This document shows, one piece after another, positions 11,201-26,100 of a DNA stretch of 64,000 bases. The stretch's first letter is position 1. Each line of letters starts with the position of its first letter. Made by a program: the position numbers and the translations under genes. The DNA is taken from positions 302,749 to 366,748 of the forward strand of contig NW_006494789.1 in assembly GCF_000471905.2 (NCBI RefSeq), written 5' to 3'. Source of the DNA: Amborella trichopoda (Eukaryota > Streptophyta > Magnoliopsida > Amborellales > Amborellaceae). A model generated the notes under the pieces. It did not search any database and was not told where the DNA came from. It saw only the letters and a list, made by a program, of their open reading frames with translations.

Positions 11201-13426
11201 TTACATATTGCTTTGCTAGGACAAAGACACTCTTGACATACCAATTATGAGTTTCTAGGGAAGAATCCGTGTTTGGATGAGTGATTTATTTTAAGTGGGT
11301 ACTAAACTACTTATGCTTCCTGCTCAACAGGTTTGTTCTGTCAAATTATGTATCTGTTTTTAGAGTTCTTTTGCCATATGAACAGGTATTCTCATTATTG
11401 TCATCCCATTGAATTCAATAATTTATTGACATTGAATGGCAAGCTAAAAGTAAACTTGTCTCTTACTAGGTTCTGCGTCACCAGATCTGTTCTCTTCTTA
11501 TGACCTCTCTCCGTGCAAACACTGAGGTAATTCATTTTTTTGAGGATATTGAATGCCCTAAAGCAATTCAACCAGTTCTGGTCATGCTTCGCCTTTTCAT
11601 TGAGCATTTGATTTCCCCTGTGGCAATCATGCTTTTCCTGTTCATGCAGCTTGAAGGTGAAGCAGGAGAGCCCTCCTTCCGTCGCTTGGTCTTGCGTTCT
11701 GTTGCTCATGTTATCAGACTTTACAGTTCATCTCTTATTACAGAATGTGAGGTATACCCTTGATCACCCATTCCCATTGGTAGTTACCTCACACTTCAAT
11801 TCTCATTCACTTTCACAATTTAAATGTTATATATACATAGAATGAAACCGAAATGTGAGCCAAAAGTCTACCTTTCGGCCACTTTTGCCTTTTCCCTTTC
11901 TGTTTTTGGGTCATTTTGTGAGGTCTGAGTTTTCCTGAGGCTGTTTTGCTAGGGCTGTTCTTCCTCTTATTCTTGTATCTACAGACAAATGTGATGTAAT
12001 ACATGCTTTTATACTATGAATACCATAGAATCATCCGGAAACAAATGGATCAGTATGCACAACATTTTAAGTTCATTGTATGCTGCAATTTATTCATCTG
12101 CAAGTTAGACAATACTATCATTGGAAACCATTTTTGATGTGCTGAAGTGGAAAAGAGCATAACCATGATGCTTGTTCTCTCCCTGTTGAGGACGGCTGTT
12201 TGAAGGGAGCCTATTCCTTGTTGGAGACACTCTAGCTAACTCCCCAGCAGGTAGGTGAGCGTGAGCCTCAAGTCTGAATCTCTCAAACCATGGTTGAAGG
12301 AGATCTCTGCTGGACCGCTTAGATCTAGACTTCGACTCATCAGGTTTGTTATACTCCATGGACGTTTGTCTCCCATTTTCTCCACATTAGGACATTGAAG
12401 TAGTAACATTTGTAGCATAGTAAAATATATGGACGACCTGAAAGACCATAAGGGGCGCATTGACTTTCATAGCTGAAGTGGCTAAAACCTGGTGGGCTAA
12501 GAAATACCATCGTAGCACTACTGCCTTCACATTCCTAAAGTTGCTGCCAATATTAAGGTCTGTGGTTCTTGATGGAACTGCCAGTAAGAGTTGAGCTTAA
12601 GGCTCCCCATTAAGTGGCTGCAAAAAGGGATAGTAGGCCTCGGTCTTGAAGCACAAAATGAGATTTCTTTCTATGTATTTTTGCTTAAAATGCAAGATAT
12701 TGTACAAAAATGTGGCACATTTGGATTGACATGGTATTTGGACAATTTGTTGCATCTCATTTTAGACATTTTAGTTTGCAAAGTTCTTCTTGTGTTTGTC
12801 ATTTGCCTGTTATTATTGTGTACTTCCACTGTCTTGTTTTTGTTTTTGGTATTTATTGATGCATAGCATGTGAATTTATAGGCTTTTCTTATTCTAACTG
12901 TTACTACATTAATGTGGGTTGTGGTTATCATGAAGAAGTAAGGATGTAGTGATAAAAATGCTGTGATTTCCAGGTTTTTCTCAATATGTTGGTCAAGATT
13001 ACTGCCCTCGATCTGCCGCTATGGCATCGGATTCTTGTTCTTGAAGTTCTGAGGGTAATCATTACAACTGAACTTTAAGCAGCACTACCCTGTTTGTAGT
13101 GTTGTTCATGATAAAAACTGGGTTTTAAAATTTAGTTGACTCAATCGACTTATAGTCAATTAAGTTAACTTTCTCTCAGGGCTTCTGTGTGGAAGCACGG
13201 ACCTTGCGCCTCCTTTATCAAAATTTTGACATGTAAGGATGTTTCTTCTGGAACTTTCATCTTTGATGAGTTGTTTGCATTATTTTTGTTGTTAGTTGGG
13301 ATTTTCTGTTCATTATTTATGCTTCTAGCATAATTTACATTTTGTTTGTCTCGTAGGCAGCCCAAAAACAGTAGTGTTGTGGCCTCTATTGTCGAATCAT
13401 TGGCTCGAGTTGTTTCTAATATACAG
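5287..13426 (+). CDS. MON2: MON2 exons 1-13 (DCB and HUS regions)
   Basis: Coding exons: 1 5287-5391; 2 6351-6536; 3 7528-7617; 4 7788-7861; 5 7986-8141; 6 8262-8379; 7 8715-8770; 8 11331-11385; 9 11470-11526; 10 11650-11751; 11 12974-13054; 12 13180-13232; 13 13357-13426. They encode residues 1-401. Recognisable segments are LSVIGLSCLQKLISHDA (exon 2), LKTLQTILIIFQSRLHP (exon 3), ATFRQAVALIFD (exon 5), FRRLVLRSVAHVIRLYSSS (exon 10) and LDLPLWHRILVLEVLR (exon 11). Exon 7 ends CTTGA before GTGAGA; reading on would give a stop, so the donor is certain from frame. Exon 5 uses the donor at 8142; an upstream GTGAGT at 8116 would break frame with exon 6. Intron 7 (8771-11330) is the longest here and holds transposon relics. 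Confidence 0.95.
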
Positions 13427-14445
13427 GTATATAAGATTCCTATCTGATCATGTGTTTCTTTTTCACTTATTTGCAGATTAACAGAATTTTATCAATTAAA
13501 TTCATGTTAAAAATCTACTAGGAAGGCAGTATTTATTTGAAGAAGGTGACAACATATAAACAAAAGGAGAATTGTTTGGTGCGTCCAAGCCCGCACCTGT
13601 TACTATGCGGGCTTGGAGATCTACACCATCCACCAAAGAAAGTGTAGATCTACACCATAAATAATATTCCTCCAAAGAAAAAGTAAAATCAATGGTTCAA
13701 ATATTTTCTCCAAAAAATATCATTTCTAGTTTTTAAAATTTATTTATTTTTGCAGATTAATATTCTACATGTTAAAGATTATATATTCCCTAAAAATTAG
13801 GATTAAATTCTATTTGAAACATAAATCATTAAGGGACCCGCATTTTTACATGTGTGTCTGTGGACTCATAGAAACCGTGTCCTTAACAAAATAGTATAGT
13901 TACAAAAGATGAGTTTTTAACAGCATCCCACAAGCTGTTTGCTTCTATGTAACAAAACATAAAGAAGAAAAGGGGCAGAGAGAAAAAGGAAGGAAGTGAG
14001 GGGAGGGTTTGAGTTTTAGAGTTGGGCGAAGGAGAAGGGGAGAGAGGGTACCTGTAGAGGAAAATGAGGGGGGAGGGGGAGAGAGCGCTATCAAGAAATG
14101 CGCTGTCTAAAAAACTCCGGTAACCAAATTTGAGTGCAGTAAAAAATGTGAGGAACAAAAAAAGTGTGCAGCCAAAAAAAGTATGCGCTAATTAAAAATG
14201 TGCGCAATCCAATAAGCTCTATACAATGAAGCAAAAAGAGAGAAATGAGGGAGACCTGATAGGAAAAGAAAAGGAATGGGCGGCCCGCTTATTGGGTTCT
14301 CAGAGATGTAAGGGGAGAGGGGCACCCACATGCTGGGTGCTTAGACGAGAAAACAGGGAGCTGAAGGATGGGTACTCTGCAAGCTGGGTGGTAGGCCACA
14401 CGTAGTTGTTCTTCCCAGCAAAGAGCCATTGAACCACCTACAAAA

Positions 14446-14485
<40 letters not shown>

Positions 14486-14758
14486 GGAAAAAGCTAAAAA
14501 ACGCCTATAGGCGAAAATGAATAGTGTTCGCCACTATAACGGATTTGTTATGTCCATGGCGGTTTATTGAATGGAGCCGCAATGAACGACGCGTGGCGGT
14601 TTCCGTGGATTTTTCGACCGCCACGGACATAGCATGTCCGTGACGGTTATGTCCATGGCAGTTGAAAAATCCTCGCCGCTCGAAAAAAAAGGACGGCAAT
14701 GGCGCTATGAGCGAGATCATTGTAGCATCTTGCCCATGGGCGTTGCGTAGATGCTGCC

Positions 14759-14789
<31 letters not shown>

Positions 14790-17700
14790 GGTGGTGAGGT
14801 GGTAAAGCAAGAGATTGAAATAGATACGAAAGAAATAGGAGAGATGAAGAAGAGAGAAAACATGAGAGCAAGAAAAAAAAGAAAACAGATGAACATGTGA
14901 GTCAAAAAAGACACGGAGGCAGGTTCCCCTATGACGAGGCCCCAGCTAATGAGTTCTCATTAGAGTTGGCCTCCTGCCAGATTTGACGGAAGCCGACTCA
15001 TAGAGGCATGCATAAATGGATAATATGGTCAAGAATAGAGGTAAGGTGCCATGGGCAGTGACAAACTCCTATTAGCCCACTGAATGATGTTGGCGTTGTC
15101 CCCTTTTACAATGTGCTTGTATCCCTAGAAGTGGTCGAATCTAGAGTCCTTCGAGCAAAGCATGGGCCTCTGCCTGGACAGTTGCTAGACTGAAATAGTA
15201 TGGCCATTGTGATCTTGGAAACTTCCTCCAAAACCACTTGGTCCCAGGTTGCCCGAGGAGCAGCCCACAAAATTGAGTTTGATCACCCCCTGGGGAGGAG
15301 GGTACCAAAAGAGGATCTAGATAATTTTGGAGCGCGAAAAGTGTTGATGTCTGCCCAGTTGAAGAAGAAGTCGGTCTTGGGAAAAGATTTCAGCGTCTAT
15401 TGTTGGAGCCCCTGAAAATGACCAATTTGCGGGATGCTTCGGCAATGCTAGGGATTGTTTGATAGGTGCTTTTGCAGTCTCTCGAATTCCTCTCTTGCCA
15501 AATCAACCACAAATCATCCATAACCGAAGCTTTCCAAAGAAATATGCTAGTAAGAGGATACGACGGGGAGAAAAATTCTAAGAAGAGTTGTGAGATCGAT
15601 TTGGCAGCGATCCACACCCAATTAAAATCCCTGGGAGTGAGAGCCCAGAGCTGAGAAGCCAAAGAGCAGTGACGAGATAGGTTTTCATGTGTCTCGTCAG
15701 CGTCATAACAATAGCGACAATGATTGGCTAGAGCTAGGCCTCTCTTTCGGAGTCTGTCTAAAGTGAGGTTGCAGGTAAAGGGGAAACCCAAGCTCCATGG
15801 AGGGACTGGAGGGGATGGAGGAATTGAAAGATTTGTAGGAGGAACCTTGAGCACAACATAGGGGGAAGGGGTCTAGATGAGGCGGTTCGAGCCAAAATTA
15901 GGAAGGAAAATAAACTACTAAAGGTGTTGCAAAGTTAAGAAGTTGGAAAATTCCCAGTCTAATAGCAATCTCTGAAAAGTGGGGGTCTAAACTATGGGGT
16001 TTTGTGGGGAGTCTATATACCGTGCTACCGTGCCATTAGGCAAGCTAGCAAGGGGGAAGAGTCTGGGCCAGAGGTCTTTAAGAGGTTTTTGCCCAATCCA
16101 AAGGTTAGAATAGAGAAGGACGAGATTGCCAATATTGACTTTAAAGCAAGTGAGGGACAAGAAGTGTTGGTGGTAAGAGTAGAGGCTCTTGTAGAAACCC
16201 AAAGAGGTCCATTTGGCGTGGAGAGGAACCAACCATGAGGGTTAGTACCATATATTTGGAGAAGGACTTCTCTCCAAAGGAGGTGGGTGTAGTTAGCAAA
16301 CCACCACCACCATTTACCGAGGAGAGCAAGATTCATGTTCTTAAGATTGTAGATGCCAATATCCCCAACTGATTTCAGGAGACACTTTATCCCGGGCCTC
16401 TAAATGATATTTGCGCTTAGAGGGTTCACTCGACAAGAGGAAGGATTTCATAACTGGCAATGTCAGAGGAGGGGAAATATGGACATGTAGTAAATGGAAA
16501 GATTGGACAGGGTGGCTTTGATGGGGGTAATTTGTGCACAAAGGGAAAGGAACCGTCCTTGCAGGGTAGGGTATCAGAAGGCGCCCACATATGAGAGCTT
16601 GGATTTAGCGTGATCCTTTCATCCTAGTTGCAATTTCAGAACAACAAAGAAAATGCCACCAGTTGTCCACCTCAAAGGGAGAGACATCTTAGAACATTAG
16701 AGTGTTGTCGGCAATATTTAGTCTTGTTTATGGGTGAGTTGAACTTTGGACTTTAGGAATGGGCATCCATGCCGGAACTTCGAAGCCCAGAGCTAAGAAA
16801 TACTTTTTTTTTGTAGAATTTGTTAATGTTTGTATTAAAAGGAAAAGTATACAAGTTACAAAATATGGCAACTCACAGTTCGGGTACGATGTGCAATAGC
16901 TCCATTGCATGGTAAGCTATAAAAAAAGAAGATAAAAAAACAGCTTTACATTCAGTTTCGTCGTAAAAACGGAACCAAGAGCTCACAAGGTGCCAAAATG
17001 GTTTTGGGTTAGTCGTCTTGACTTGCCCCATGTTTAGCGAGTTCATCTGCTGCTGTGTTTGCCTCGCGTCATATGTGCTTTCATGAGGTGTGCATGTCCT
17101 TGCAAAGGTGGAGCATTTCGTAAAAAAAGTGTGGTAGTCTCCAAGGGTAATCCGAGAGCAAAGAAGCCCATATAGTAATTTCTAAAGTTTGATGAGCAAA
17201 GCTGTGCTCCAGCTAGGGTTGAAATTCTTGAGACCTTCGAGAAGTGTAAGGGACTCAACAGTATTGGAGTCGATGACTTTAGAGGAGTAGAGTCTGTCCT
17301 TCGTGGTCACGGAAGATGCCCCGTTTCCCTGCTGGGCCCGGATGGCCTAGAAAGTAATTGTCGAAGGTGAATTTGGTCTGACCAGGTTCAGGGGTCTCCA
17401 TAGAGAAGAGTGAGTGTTGCTGGTGGGTCGTAAGCACAACAAAGCCTGCCAATTTTGTGGAAGTCCATATTGGTGGAGTGCTTGAAGTATTTGTGCTTTT
17501 TTGCCTAAAAGATGACCAGCTTTTGGATCTGGTCCTTCAGTGCCTCCACTGTGGTCCTTTTACCTTGGAAGATCCTATTGTTTCTTTTGTCTAAATTACC
17601 CAGAGCGTGTCTGCTTTTGAGGCCCACCAGAGTAGAGTACCCGACCTCGATCGCGGTGGCAGGAATGAGGAGCTGAAGAATGTGGAACCAATTTTGGGGT

Positions 17701-20070
17701 TACCCACGACCCGTTGAAAAGTTGCAGTACGTCTCCCCAAAGTGCCAAAGCCACATTGTAGTGGATAAAGAGGTGGGGGTTGAAATCTTCGTCTGCTATA
17801 GGTCCCCCCAAAGTGCCAAAGCCACATTGTGGTGGATAAAGAGGTGGGGATTGGACTCTTCGTTTGCCGTGCACATTGCGCTTTTGTTGGGAATGGGCAT
17901 TCCCCTTCTTTAAACTGGTCCACCATCAAAGCTCTTTCTGATAGAGTAATCCAATTGAAAACTTGGATTTTAGGTGGGATGAATGGGATACATGCCTTAG
18001 CGGTGATGGAAGTGGGGGACGCAGGATGGAAGTGGGGGACGTAGGGTTGAAGGGGGGAGGACAATGCAAGGAAATTTCCCATTTTGTTGTCGGTTAGGGT
18101 CTTTTAAAGCTGGTATTCCAAATTCTGGAGTTTGCCAAAGTGTGGTTTGCGATTTTTCCGTGGACGTTTCGGCGAGGAAGGGAGGTTAGCGAAAAGCCTC
18201 TAGGAGTTGTCAATCCAAATGTCCGACTTAAACTTAACTCGGTTGCCTCCCAGGGTCAGAATCTTATGTTCTCTTTGAAGAGGTTGAGGTTGCGGAGTAT
18301 GGATCTCCATGCTCCTGAAGGTTGGCTGCTGGCCCTAAAAGATGGCAGCCAACTAGAGGGATGGAGGTGGTATTTGTGGCTGAAGACTTGCGACAAGTGG
18401 TCTTCTTGGGTTGCTAGGCGCCACCACCACATTCTTAGATGGTTGATATTATTCCTTTGAGATTGCGGATCCTTGGTTCCCTCAGGTGTTTGGGCGGACA
18501 TACTTTCTCTCAGGAAATGACGTGGTAATTGTTGCTCACCCCTTTGTCCAACCAAAGGACATTTCTCATGAGCTGTTCGAGGAGGTTGGCAACCGCAGAT
18601 GACATGGGGAATAAAGACATTGGGAAGATGGGGATGTTGGAGAGGGTTGCTTAATAAGGTTGATTCGCTTCGCTAAGGAGAGGAAGCGACCCTTCTAACC
18701 TGCAAGGTTTCTGTTGACTTTGTAGGTGATGTGGCTCCATAGCCTCTGTTTTGGCTTGCCGATGCAGAGGGACAAGCCCATGTAAGTGTAAGATAAATAT
18801 GGACATAAAAGAAGGGGTTAGAGATACAATCTCGAAACCAGGCCCTCCAACGAGTGTTGAAGCCATTCTACGAAGAGCTTTGTCTAGGATTGCCCAATCG
18901 ACATGGTCGTAGGCCTTCTCCCAATCTAACTATATGACCAGCAGGACCACAATCCGAAAAGACGAGTATGGCAGGAGACAACCATCGGCGTTCTCCTATC
19001 CTTGCCAGGGTCAACCTTGTCCCCAATCGCCATGTCCCACCTGCCTTTGTACGTCCACCTACCACCGTTGGGAACACGCGTCACGATGCCTCATCTTCTA
19101 ACCCCTGTCTATTGCAGGAGCCACCTTCCACCTGTTGTTTGTCCCCTCTGAGCTAGGGACATGTGTCGACACCCACCGTTGCAACAGACCTGCCTTTGGA
19201 ACCTCATCGATTGAGGCACGACAAGGATGTATAGGTCGACATGTCCCCTAGCTTTGATGCCCACTCGCCTTTCAGCGTCTTCCCTGTTGGTCCTTCGGGC
19301 CAAGTGCGAAATCCTCGGATGGCCAACTCTCTCCCCCGGTTGTAGGCCCATCCATCCGATCTCCTCAACCTGACTCGCATCCTAACCCTACGTTTGTAAC
19401 CTGCCTTCTGTCGCCCCCAGCTGTACCCGTAATCAATTCCTCTGTTCCCCCCTTCCCTCTCCCTCTCCCTCTCCCTCCTTGGGATGTAGGACAGGAGCCT
19501 GTATCATCGCCACCCATCAACCCCAATGTTTCAAAAAACGGTCCGTCTGGCACCTGTCTAGGCGCCTTGGACCAAAACACCGCACGCCCAAAACCATGCG
19601 GGCCAACATGGGCAGATGTACCTGAGCTGGCGCCTAGGTGGGCATCCAGGCGGGTGCTTTGATGGGCGCCCAGAAACGTGGGCTCTTTTTTTTTTTTTTA
19701 AGATACCCAAAAGGGAAAGGGGGTAATTTTGACCCCAAAAAAGGTTTATGGGGATTATTTTCAACCCCTAAAGTTAAAAGAACAATTCTTTAAACCCTTA
19801 ATGTCTTAGCTATACTTATTTATGAGAATCAAAGGTATTTTTGTGGTTTGAAGAAGCATCCTAAAATTTTACACTTATTATGTAATATAGAGAGTTGGAG
19901 ACTATTAATAATACATATCCTATTAAACTTTGTAAATTTTCTACAGTTTGAATTTTGAAATTTTGAACAAGTTTATCCTCAATATGCGATAGTTCATATG
20001 TTTGTATATAAAAAACAATGTTACAATAATACAACATTTTCAAATGCAATAAATTGCAAAATTGACACAA

Positions 20071-20109
<39 letters not shown>

Positions 20110-23100
20110 CTTGTACTGCAGGGCGCCCAAGGTTCTGAGTGCCCGCCTGGGGGCTGGGTGCAGAGCGCTAGGCTTGCCGCCTTGGGGCCGTCTAGTTTTT
20201 TTTGAAACGTTGACCAACCCCTTTGTAGACACCTGTCCACCTCCTTCACCTTCATCCATCGGGATGCCCACCAACCCAACTCCTTTTGTCCCCACTTTTT
20301 CCCTCTTTTCTCTCTTCCCTCCTAGAAACTCCGTTCCCCCACCCCCTCCCAACCCATCCTTCCCTCTCGACTACCCCCACCCCCACCTTCTCTTCTTTCC
20401 CTTCCCCCTTTCGATGAAGCTCCGCTTTCTCCACTGACAACCTTGCCTTCCCCCCAGCCGCAAGACGCAAGTGTTCTACCCTCCTCGATGCCGCTTCCAC
20501 TACCTTGTACCTCTACCACCATTCTAGAGTCTCCACCACCCTTGAACCCTCGGCCTCCTTCGCTCTAAGCAATATCCCTTTGCTGGAAATGCAACGGGCC
20601 ACACTCCCTACTAGCCTCATGGTGGTGGATCTCGACGCTGTCATCGAATCAAACCGAGTAGGTCTGGTCCCTGCGTTGACCCCCCATCCACCTTTCCCCT
20701 CTACCCCTAACCATCGTTACATCTGATAAGGATAGCTCTACCACCCACTCTCACTCCTCTTGACCCCCTTGCTGCTCAACTGATTCCAGCGGCCTTGCCC
20801 TCCTCGTCACCCCTCTTTTCATCACCTCGCCCCTCCCCCCAACCTTCCTTTCTTCCCCCCCACCCCCACTAACTACCAACCCAAGTGGCTCCCCCCCCCC
20901 ACCCTTGCAACCTCCACCCACCGCAATCGGAATCCGAATTTTTTCAATCCCCCCCTCTTTCTCCTTTACCTTGGCCCCCTATCTCTTTGCCTCCTCCCTT
21001 TCCTCACCACCCTTCGCCCCCTCTGCCCTGGATCCCATATTCAACCCTTTGCCACCCCCCAATCCTCTAGTTCAAGGCACCATGTCTCTTCGCTCGGCCA
21101 GAGTTTTTCAACTTCCACCCTGGAATCCCAGTTTTCTCAAGATCAGGCGGAATCGGTGGACTCAGAGTACTTAGATGGGATTGACTGAAGACAAGGTGAC
21201 ATCAACGAGGTCCTAAAGGTTATCGGCTTCGCTTATGATGGCCCTGAAGGACCTTTCCACCTTTTCTTCTTGGCGGATGCTGAAAGCAGGCTCAAGGTTA
21301 GTGTTAAAGGATCCAGGGAACTGAAGAATCTTACTTGCAGTATCAATTACGACAAGCAGCCTCCTATTGTTGCACATTCAAGCTCTGGCTCCATGTTTAT
21401 CTCTTTGACCCTCCGTTGAGAAGGTCCCAAAGATCGATAGGTCTTCACCCACCCCCTCGATCCCAATGAAGTTGATTGCTTGGAACGCCAGAGGTCTTGG
21501 AGTGACCTCTAAGCACCAGGTGGCGGTAGACATGTGCCAGAAACACCAACCTACTGTGATTCAAATCACATAAACTAAGTAACCATATCCCACACTCAGA
21601 CAGGTGTGGGGTCGCAAGCCGTGCCAATGGGAGGCTGTGCCGGCTGTAGGGGTGTCGGGAGGCATCTGGGTGATCTAGAACCCTTCTGATTTGTCCCGTA
21701 GCTCCTCCCATGTTGGGAAATTCTTCGTCACCATTCTCTTTAACAGAGTTTCAGACAGCCTCCCATGGAAATTTACGGCCATCTACGGCCCTAACTCACC
21801 TACCGTCAGAACGTCTCTGTGGGAAGAACTCAATCTGTTGGCCGAACTCCCACACCCAGCCTGGTGCCTTGGAGGGGATTTTAACATCACGATATGGTCC
21901 TTTGAAAGAAACTCCAACTCCTCCATCTCCACCGGGATGATGGATTTTTCGGACTTCATCTCGTCGAACGAACTCATCGATGTTCCGTTTCAAGGCAACT
22001 AATTCACCTGGTCGGCCCATTCCTTCCAACCCTCTCTCTCCAAACTAGACAAATTTCAATTTTCTCTGGCTTGGGATGAGGTTTTCTCTAATTCACATGC
22101 CCTGGCCTTATGCAAACTAACCTCAGATCACTGCCTCATTCTGCTGGACACTATGACTACCTTGAGAGGTCCCAAACCCTTCCTGTTTGAGCTTTCTTGG
22201 CTCGAAGAGTCTTCCATTCTCTCCTTTATTGCCTCTTGGTGGGGTTCTTTTCCCACCAGGTCTCAGGTTGGGTGGGTTTCGTTTTGCAAACTAAACTGCA
22301 GTTGCTCAAAGCATCTCTAAAGGAATGGAGGAAATCGATCCCCGGCAACTTTTTACTTTTGAAAAACTCGCAACTCTCTACTATTCAGTCCCTTGACTTA
22401 CTTGAAGAAACCCCTTGCCCCCTTTGAGCTCAACATTAGACACCAACTTAAACAAGATTATTTCTCCACCTTCAAGAAGGAAGAGATCTTCTGGTTCTAG
22501 AGATCTTGGATGAAGTGGCTCAATCTCGGGGATCAAAAGACAAGTTTCTTTCATAGAAAAGTAAATTGCCGGTGGAGGGATAACTCTATCTCTACCATTA
22601 AGGTAGGAAATTGAGTGTTCGATCAACAGGACCAGATAGAAGCTACTATTTTATCCTTCTTCAAAACTCTTTATTCGGCCCCACAGGGACCCAAACCCAG
22701 GATGTCCGATCTTCAGTTCCACTCCCTCCCGGCACTTCGAGTTGTATGGCTCGAGCGAGACCTTTGTCTGAACCTGAGATCATCGCAGCATTGGCGGATC
22801 TTGGAAGAGATAAATTGCCTGGGCCCGATGGATTCCCCCTGACACTTTTTAAGGAATTTTGGGGAACCCTCAGATAAGTTTTTCTACTATTCTTTGAAGA
22901 ATTTTTCCATCGTGGGTAATTCATAAAGCTATGAATGCCGCCTTTCTTGCCCTTATACCCAAAATTGAAGGTGTTGAAGAACTAAAGGGCTTCTGACTGA
23001 TTAGCCTAGTGAACTCCTCTTATAAAATCCTTTCTAAAGTTCTCACAACTAGACTCAAAGAGGTCCTTCCTTTAGTGATCTCACCATCACAAAGCACCTT

Positions 23101-26100
23101 CATTAAAGAAAGGCAGATTCTAGATGGAGTCCTGGTGGCGCATGAATGTATCCACACCAGACACGTGGCTAAGGATCCAGGCCTTATCTTCAAGATCGAC
23201 TGGGAGAAGGCCTACGATCATGTTGATTGGGCCATCTTGGATGAAACCATGACCCGCATGGACTTCGGGAGCGATGGAGAAAGTGGATGCGTGGTTGCTA
23301 TTCTAGCCTTTTCTTCTAGGTGCTAATCAATGACACACCCCAAGGTTTCTTCCCTTCGTCTAGAGGGCTCCATTAAGGAGGACCCCTTTCTCCCTTTATT
23401 TTTGCTATAACAACTGAGGTATTCAGCCAATCCATCACCCCCACGTGCTGCTCTGGCCGGTTCACGGGCTTCAGTAGTAGCACTGGATGTCCTATAGTAA
23501 CACACCTCCAATACGCAGATGACACCCTAGTATTTCTCAATGCTGAGCCCCAGGAAGTTGCAACCCTAAGCACCGTCCTCAAGTGTTTTGAGTTTGCAAC
23601 AGGCTTCAAGGTGAATATGGTAAAGTCCACCATGATAGGGGTGGGTCTCTGCTCAGTAGAAACGAGATCACTCATTCCGGACTGGGAATGCAAAGTCGAG
23701 GACCTTCCCACCACTTACCTGAGCATGCCACTCGGTCTAGGCAAGCTAAAGAGGAGGCAATGGTCTCATGTGATTGACAAGGTTGATAGACGCCTTGCAA
23801 GTTGGAAAGGAAGGTTTCTCTCATTTGCAGGGAGATCTACCCTGGTCAAGGCAACTCCAATACCCCCATCTACCTTATGTCGTTGTTCCACATGCCCACG
23901 GTGGTAGCAAGCCACCTCGAACAGCTGATGAGGAATTTTCTGTTACCTGGTGATGCAGAAACAAAGAAGTATCATCTCATCAACTGGGAAAAAGTCTGTC
24001 AGCCAAAGGTACAAGGGGGTTTGGGCATTCAGAGTCTGAGAAAACAGAACACAACTCTCCTAGGTAAATGGTGGTGGTGCCTGGCCACCCACAATGATCT
24101 GCTGTGGACACAAGTGATCCGCTGTAAGTAAAAGATCTCGGCTAGCTCTTGGAGGCCGGAAGGTCGTTCCTCTAATTGGGCATCAGGTGCCTGGAAATCC
24201 TTTCTCTTCTCTCTCCCTTTTCCAAGATTTCATTCGCTACCACCCAAGAGAAGGCCGTACTATCAGTTTCTAGTTTGACCTTTGGCTAGGACATATTCCC
24301 TTTAAGGACCTCGTCCCCTCTCTCTTTTCTCTCGCCACAAATGCTTCCACCTCTATCGCTGAAGAGATGACCATCTCGGGAAACACCAGAGTCTGGAACC
24401 CCTCCTTCAGAAGACCTGTTAATGACTCCGAAACTTCAGAATTCCTTTCTATGTCGTCCATCTTAAGCTCAGGCTTCTTGGCTCACACAGGGTCTGATTG
24501 TATTCTTTGGAGTCATCCTCAGGGTCCTTTTCAGTAGCCTCCTTTTATAAGAAAATCCTTCAACCTCCAACCTTTCCCCTATCTCCGAGATTTGTAGTGG
24601 CCTAGGTTTGGACATTTTTTGTGCCCCCAAAGATGCAGGCCTTCAGCTGGATAGCCTGTAACGGTGGATGAATTACAACGGAGGGGTGTCCCGATTCCAA
24701 TGAAGAATCAAACTCCCACCTAGTCATTCATGGCAAGTTTGCTTCTGAACTTTGGAGTCTATTACTCCGACTCTTTGGACTTTCGTGGGTAACCCCTCCG
24801 TCCATTCCAGTCCTCTTCAATACCCGTGGCCTGCCGCTGGGAGACTACTCTGGAAAACCACAATCGCTGCCACCATTTGGGGGATTTGGACGGAGAGGAA
24901 CTCCAGAATTTTTAGAGGAACCAAGTGTAGGCTCACAGCTTGTTCCACAAAATCACCTCAGATCTTGCCTTTTGGGCATCCAATCACAAGGCCTTTAGAG
25001 GAATCCCCCCCTCCTTCTTAAACCAGTGGAAGGAAATCTTGCTAACCCATTTATTCAGGGTGCACAGATCGAGCCATTGGTCCCCTCCTCCGGAGGGCCA
25101 CACCAAGCTTAACTTCGATGTGTGCTCTTTAGGAAACCCAGGCCCGGCAGGAGTAGGTGGAGTCTTTCGAGACCACCTAGGCACTGTTTTAGCCAGCTAC
25201 TCCAAAAACATTGGCGATGTAGACTCTCAATTGGCAGAGGCCTTGGCACTACTAACTGGTCTCAAACTCTTCAACCACTCCTGGCCACAACCTCCCCTTG
25301 TGGAAGGAGATGCAAAAAATGTTGTTTCTTGGGCAGCAGGATGTGGAACACCCCCATGGTACTTGGCTTCAATCTTTGACGAGATTTCTCACATTTGTTG
25401 GGATATCGTTGTCTCTTGGAAGATATATGGAGGGAATCCAACGAATTGGCGGATGACCTAGCGAAAAATGGAGCGGGAGCTGATCTCTTAGACCTTTGAG
25501 TTGCTGAATTTTGGCTTTGTTCTTCTCTGTCTTTTGTAAGGGCTAACTGTTGTGGCCAGTCTTGGTTGTTTCCTGTCTTCCTTGGTTGGGCTTTTTTGTA
25601 CATAGCCTACCTTTTTTGTACAGGAGTACCTTTTATAGTACTCTAATTCTTTTTTGAGGGCACATGGCCTAGCTTGTGGGTCACCTTTGCCTTACATATG
25701 TACTTTTCTCTCTCTTGCAATACAACAGTTACAGTGTAAAAAAAAAACAAACTATATGACCATGCCTGACACCTTTGAGAGATGATTGGAGTGGATATTA
25801 AGCAGACTAATTGGTCTGGAGTCCTTAAGTTCCTTAGCCTCTTCAACTTTGGGGATGAGAGGGATAAAAGTTGCATTCATGGCCTTGTGGATGACCCCTT
25901 TGGTATGAAACCCCTCAAGGATGGAGAGTATGTTAGGTCAAATGGACTTCCAAAAGGTTTTGAAAAGGGCCATTGGGTAGCCATCGGGCCCGGTCTTGCC
26001 TTAGGTCAGAGATTGTCTTGACCATTTCCTCTTTGGAGAAAGGTTGCTCTAGCCAAGACGATTTCTCGAGTGGGATGGGATGAAAACAAAGGTTGCCCAT

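Noticed and set aside
19861-20522. Several overlapping open frames with Gly- or Pro-rich products
   Set aside because: They come from GC-rich LINE C ORF1-region and hAT subterminal sequence read in wrong frames. None matches a known protein.
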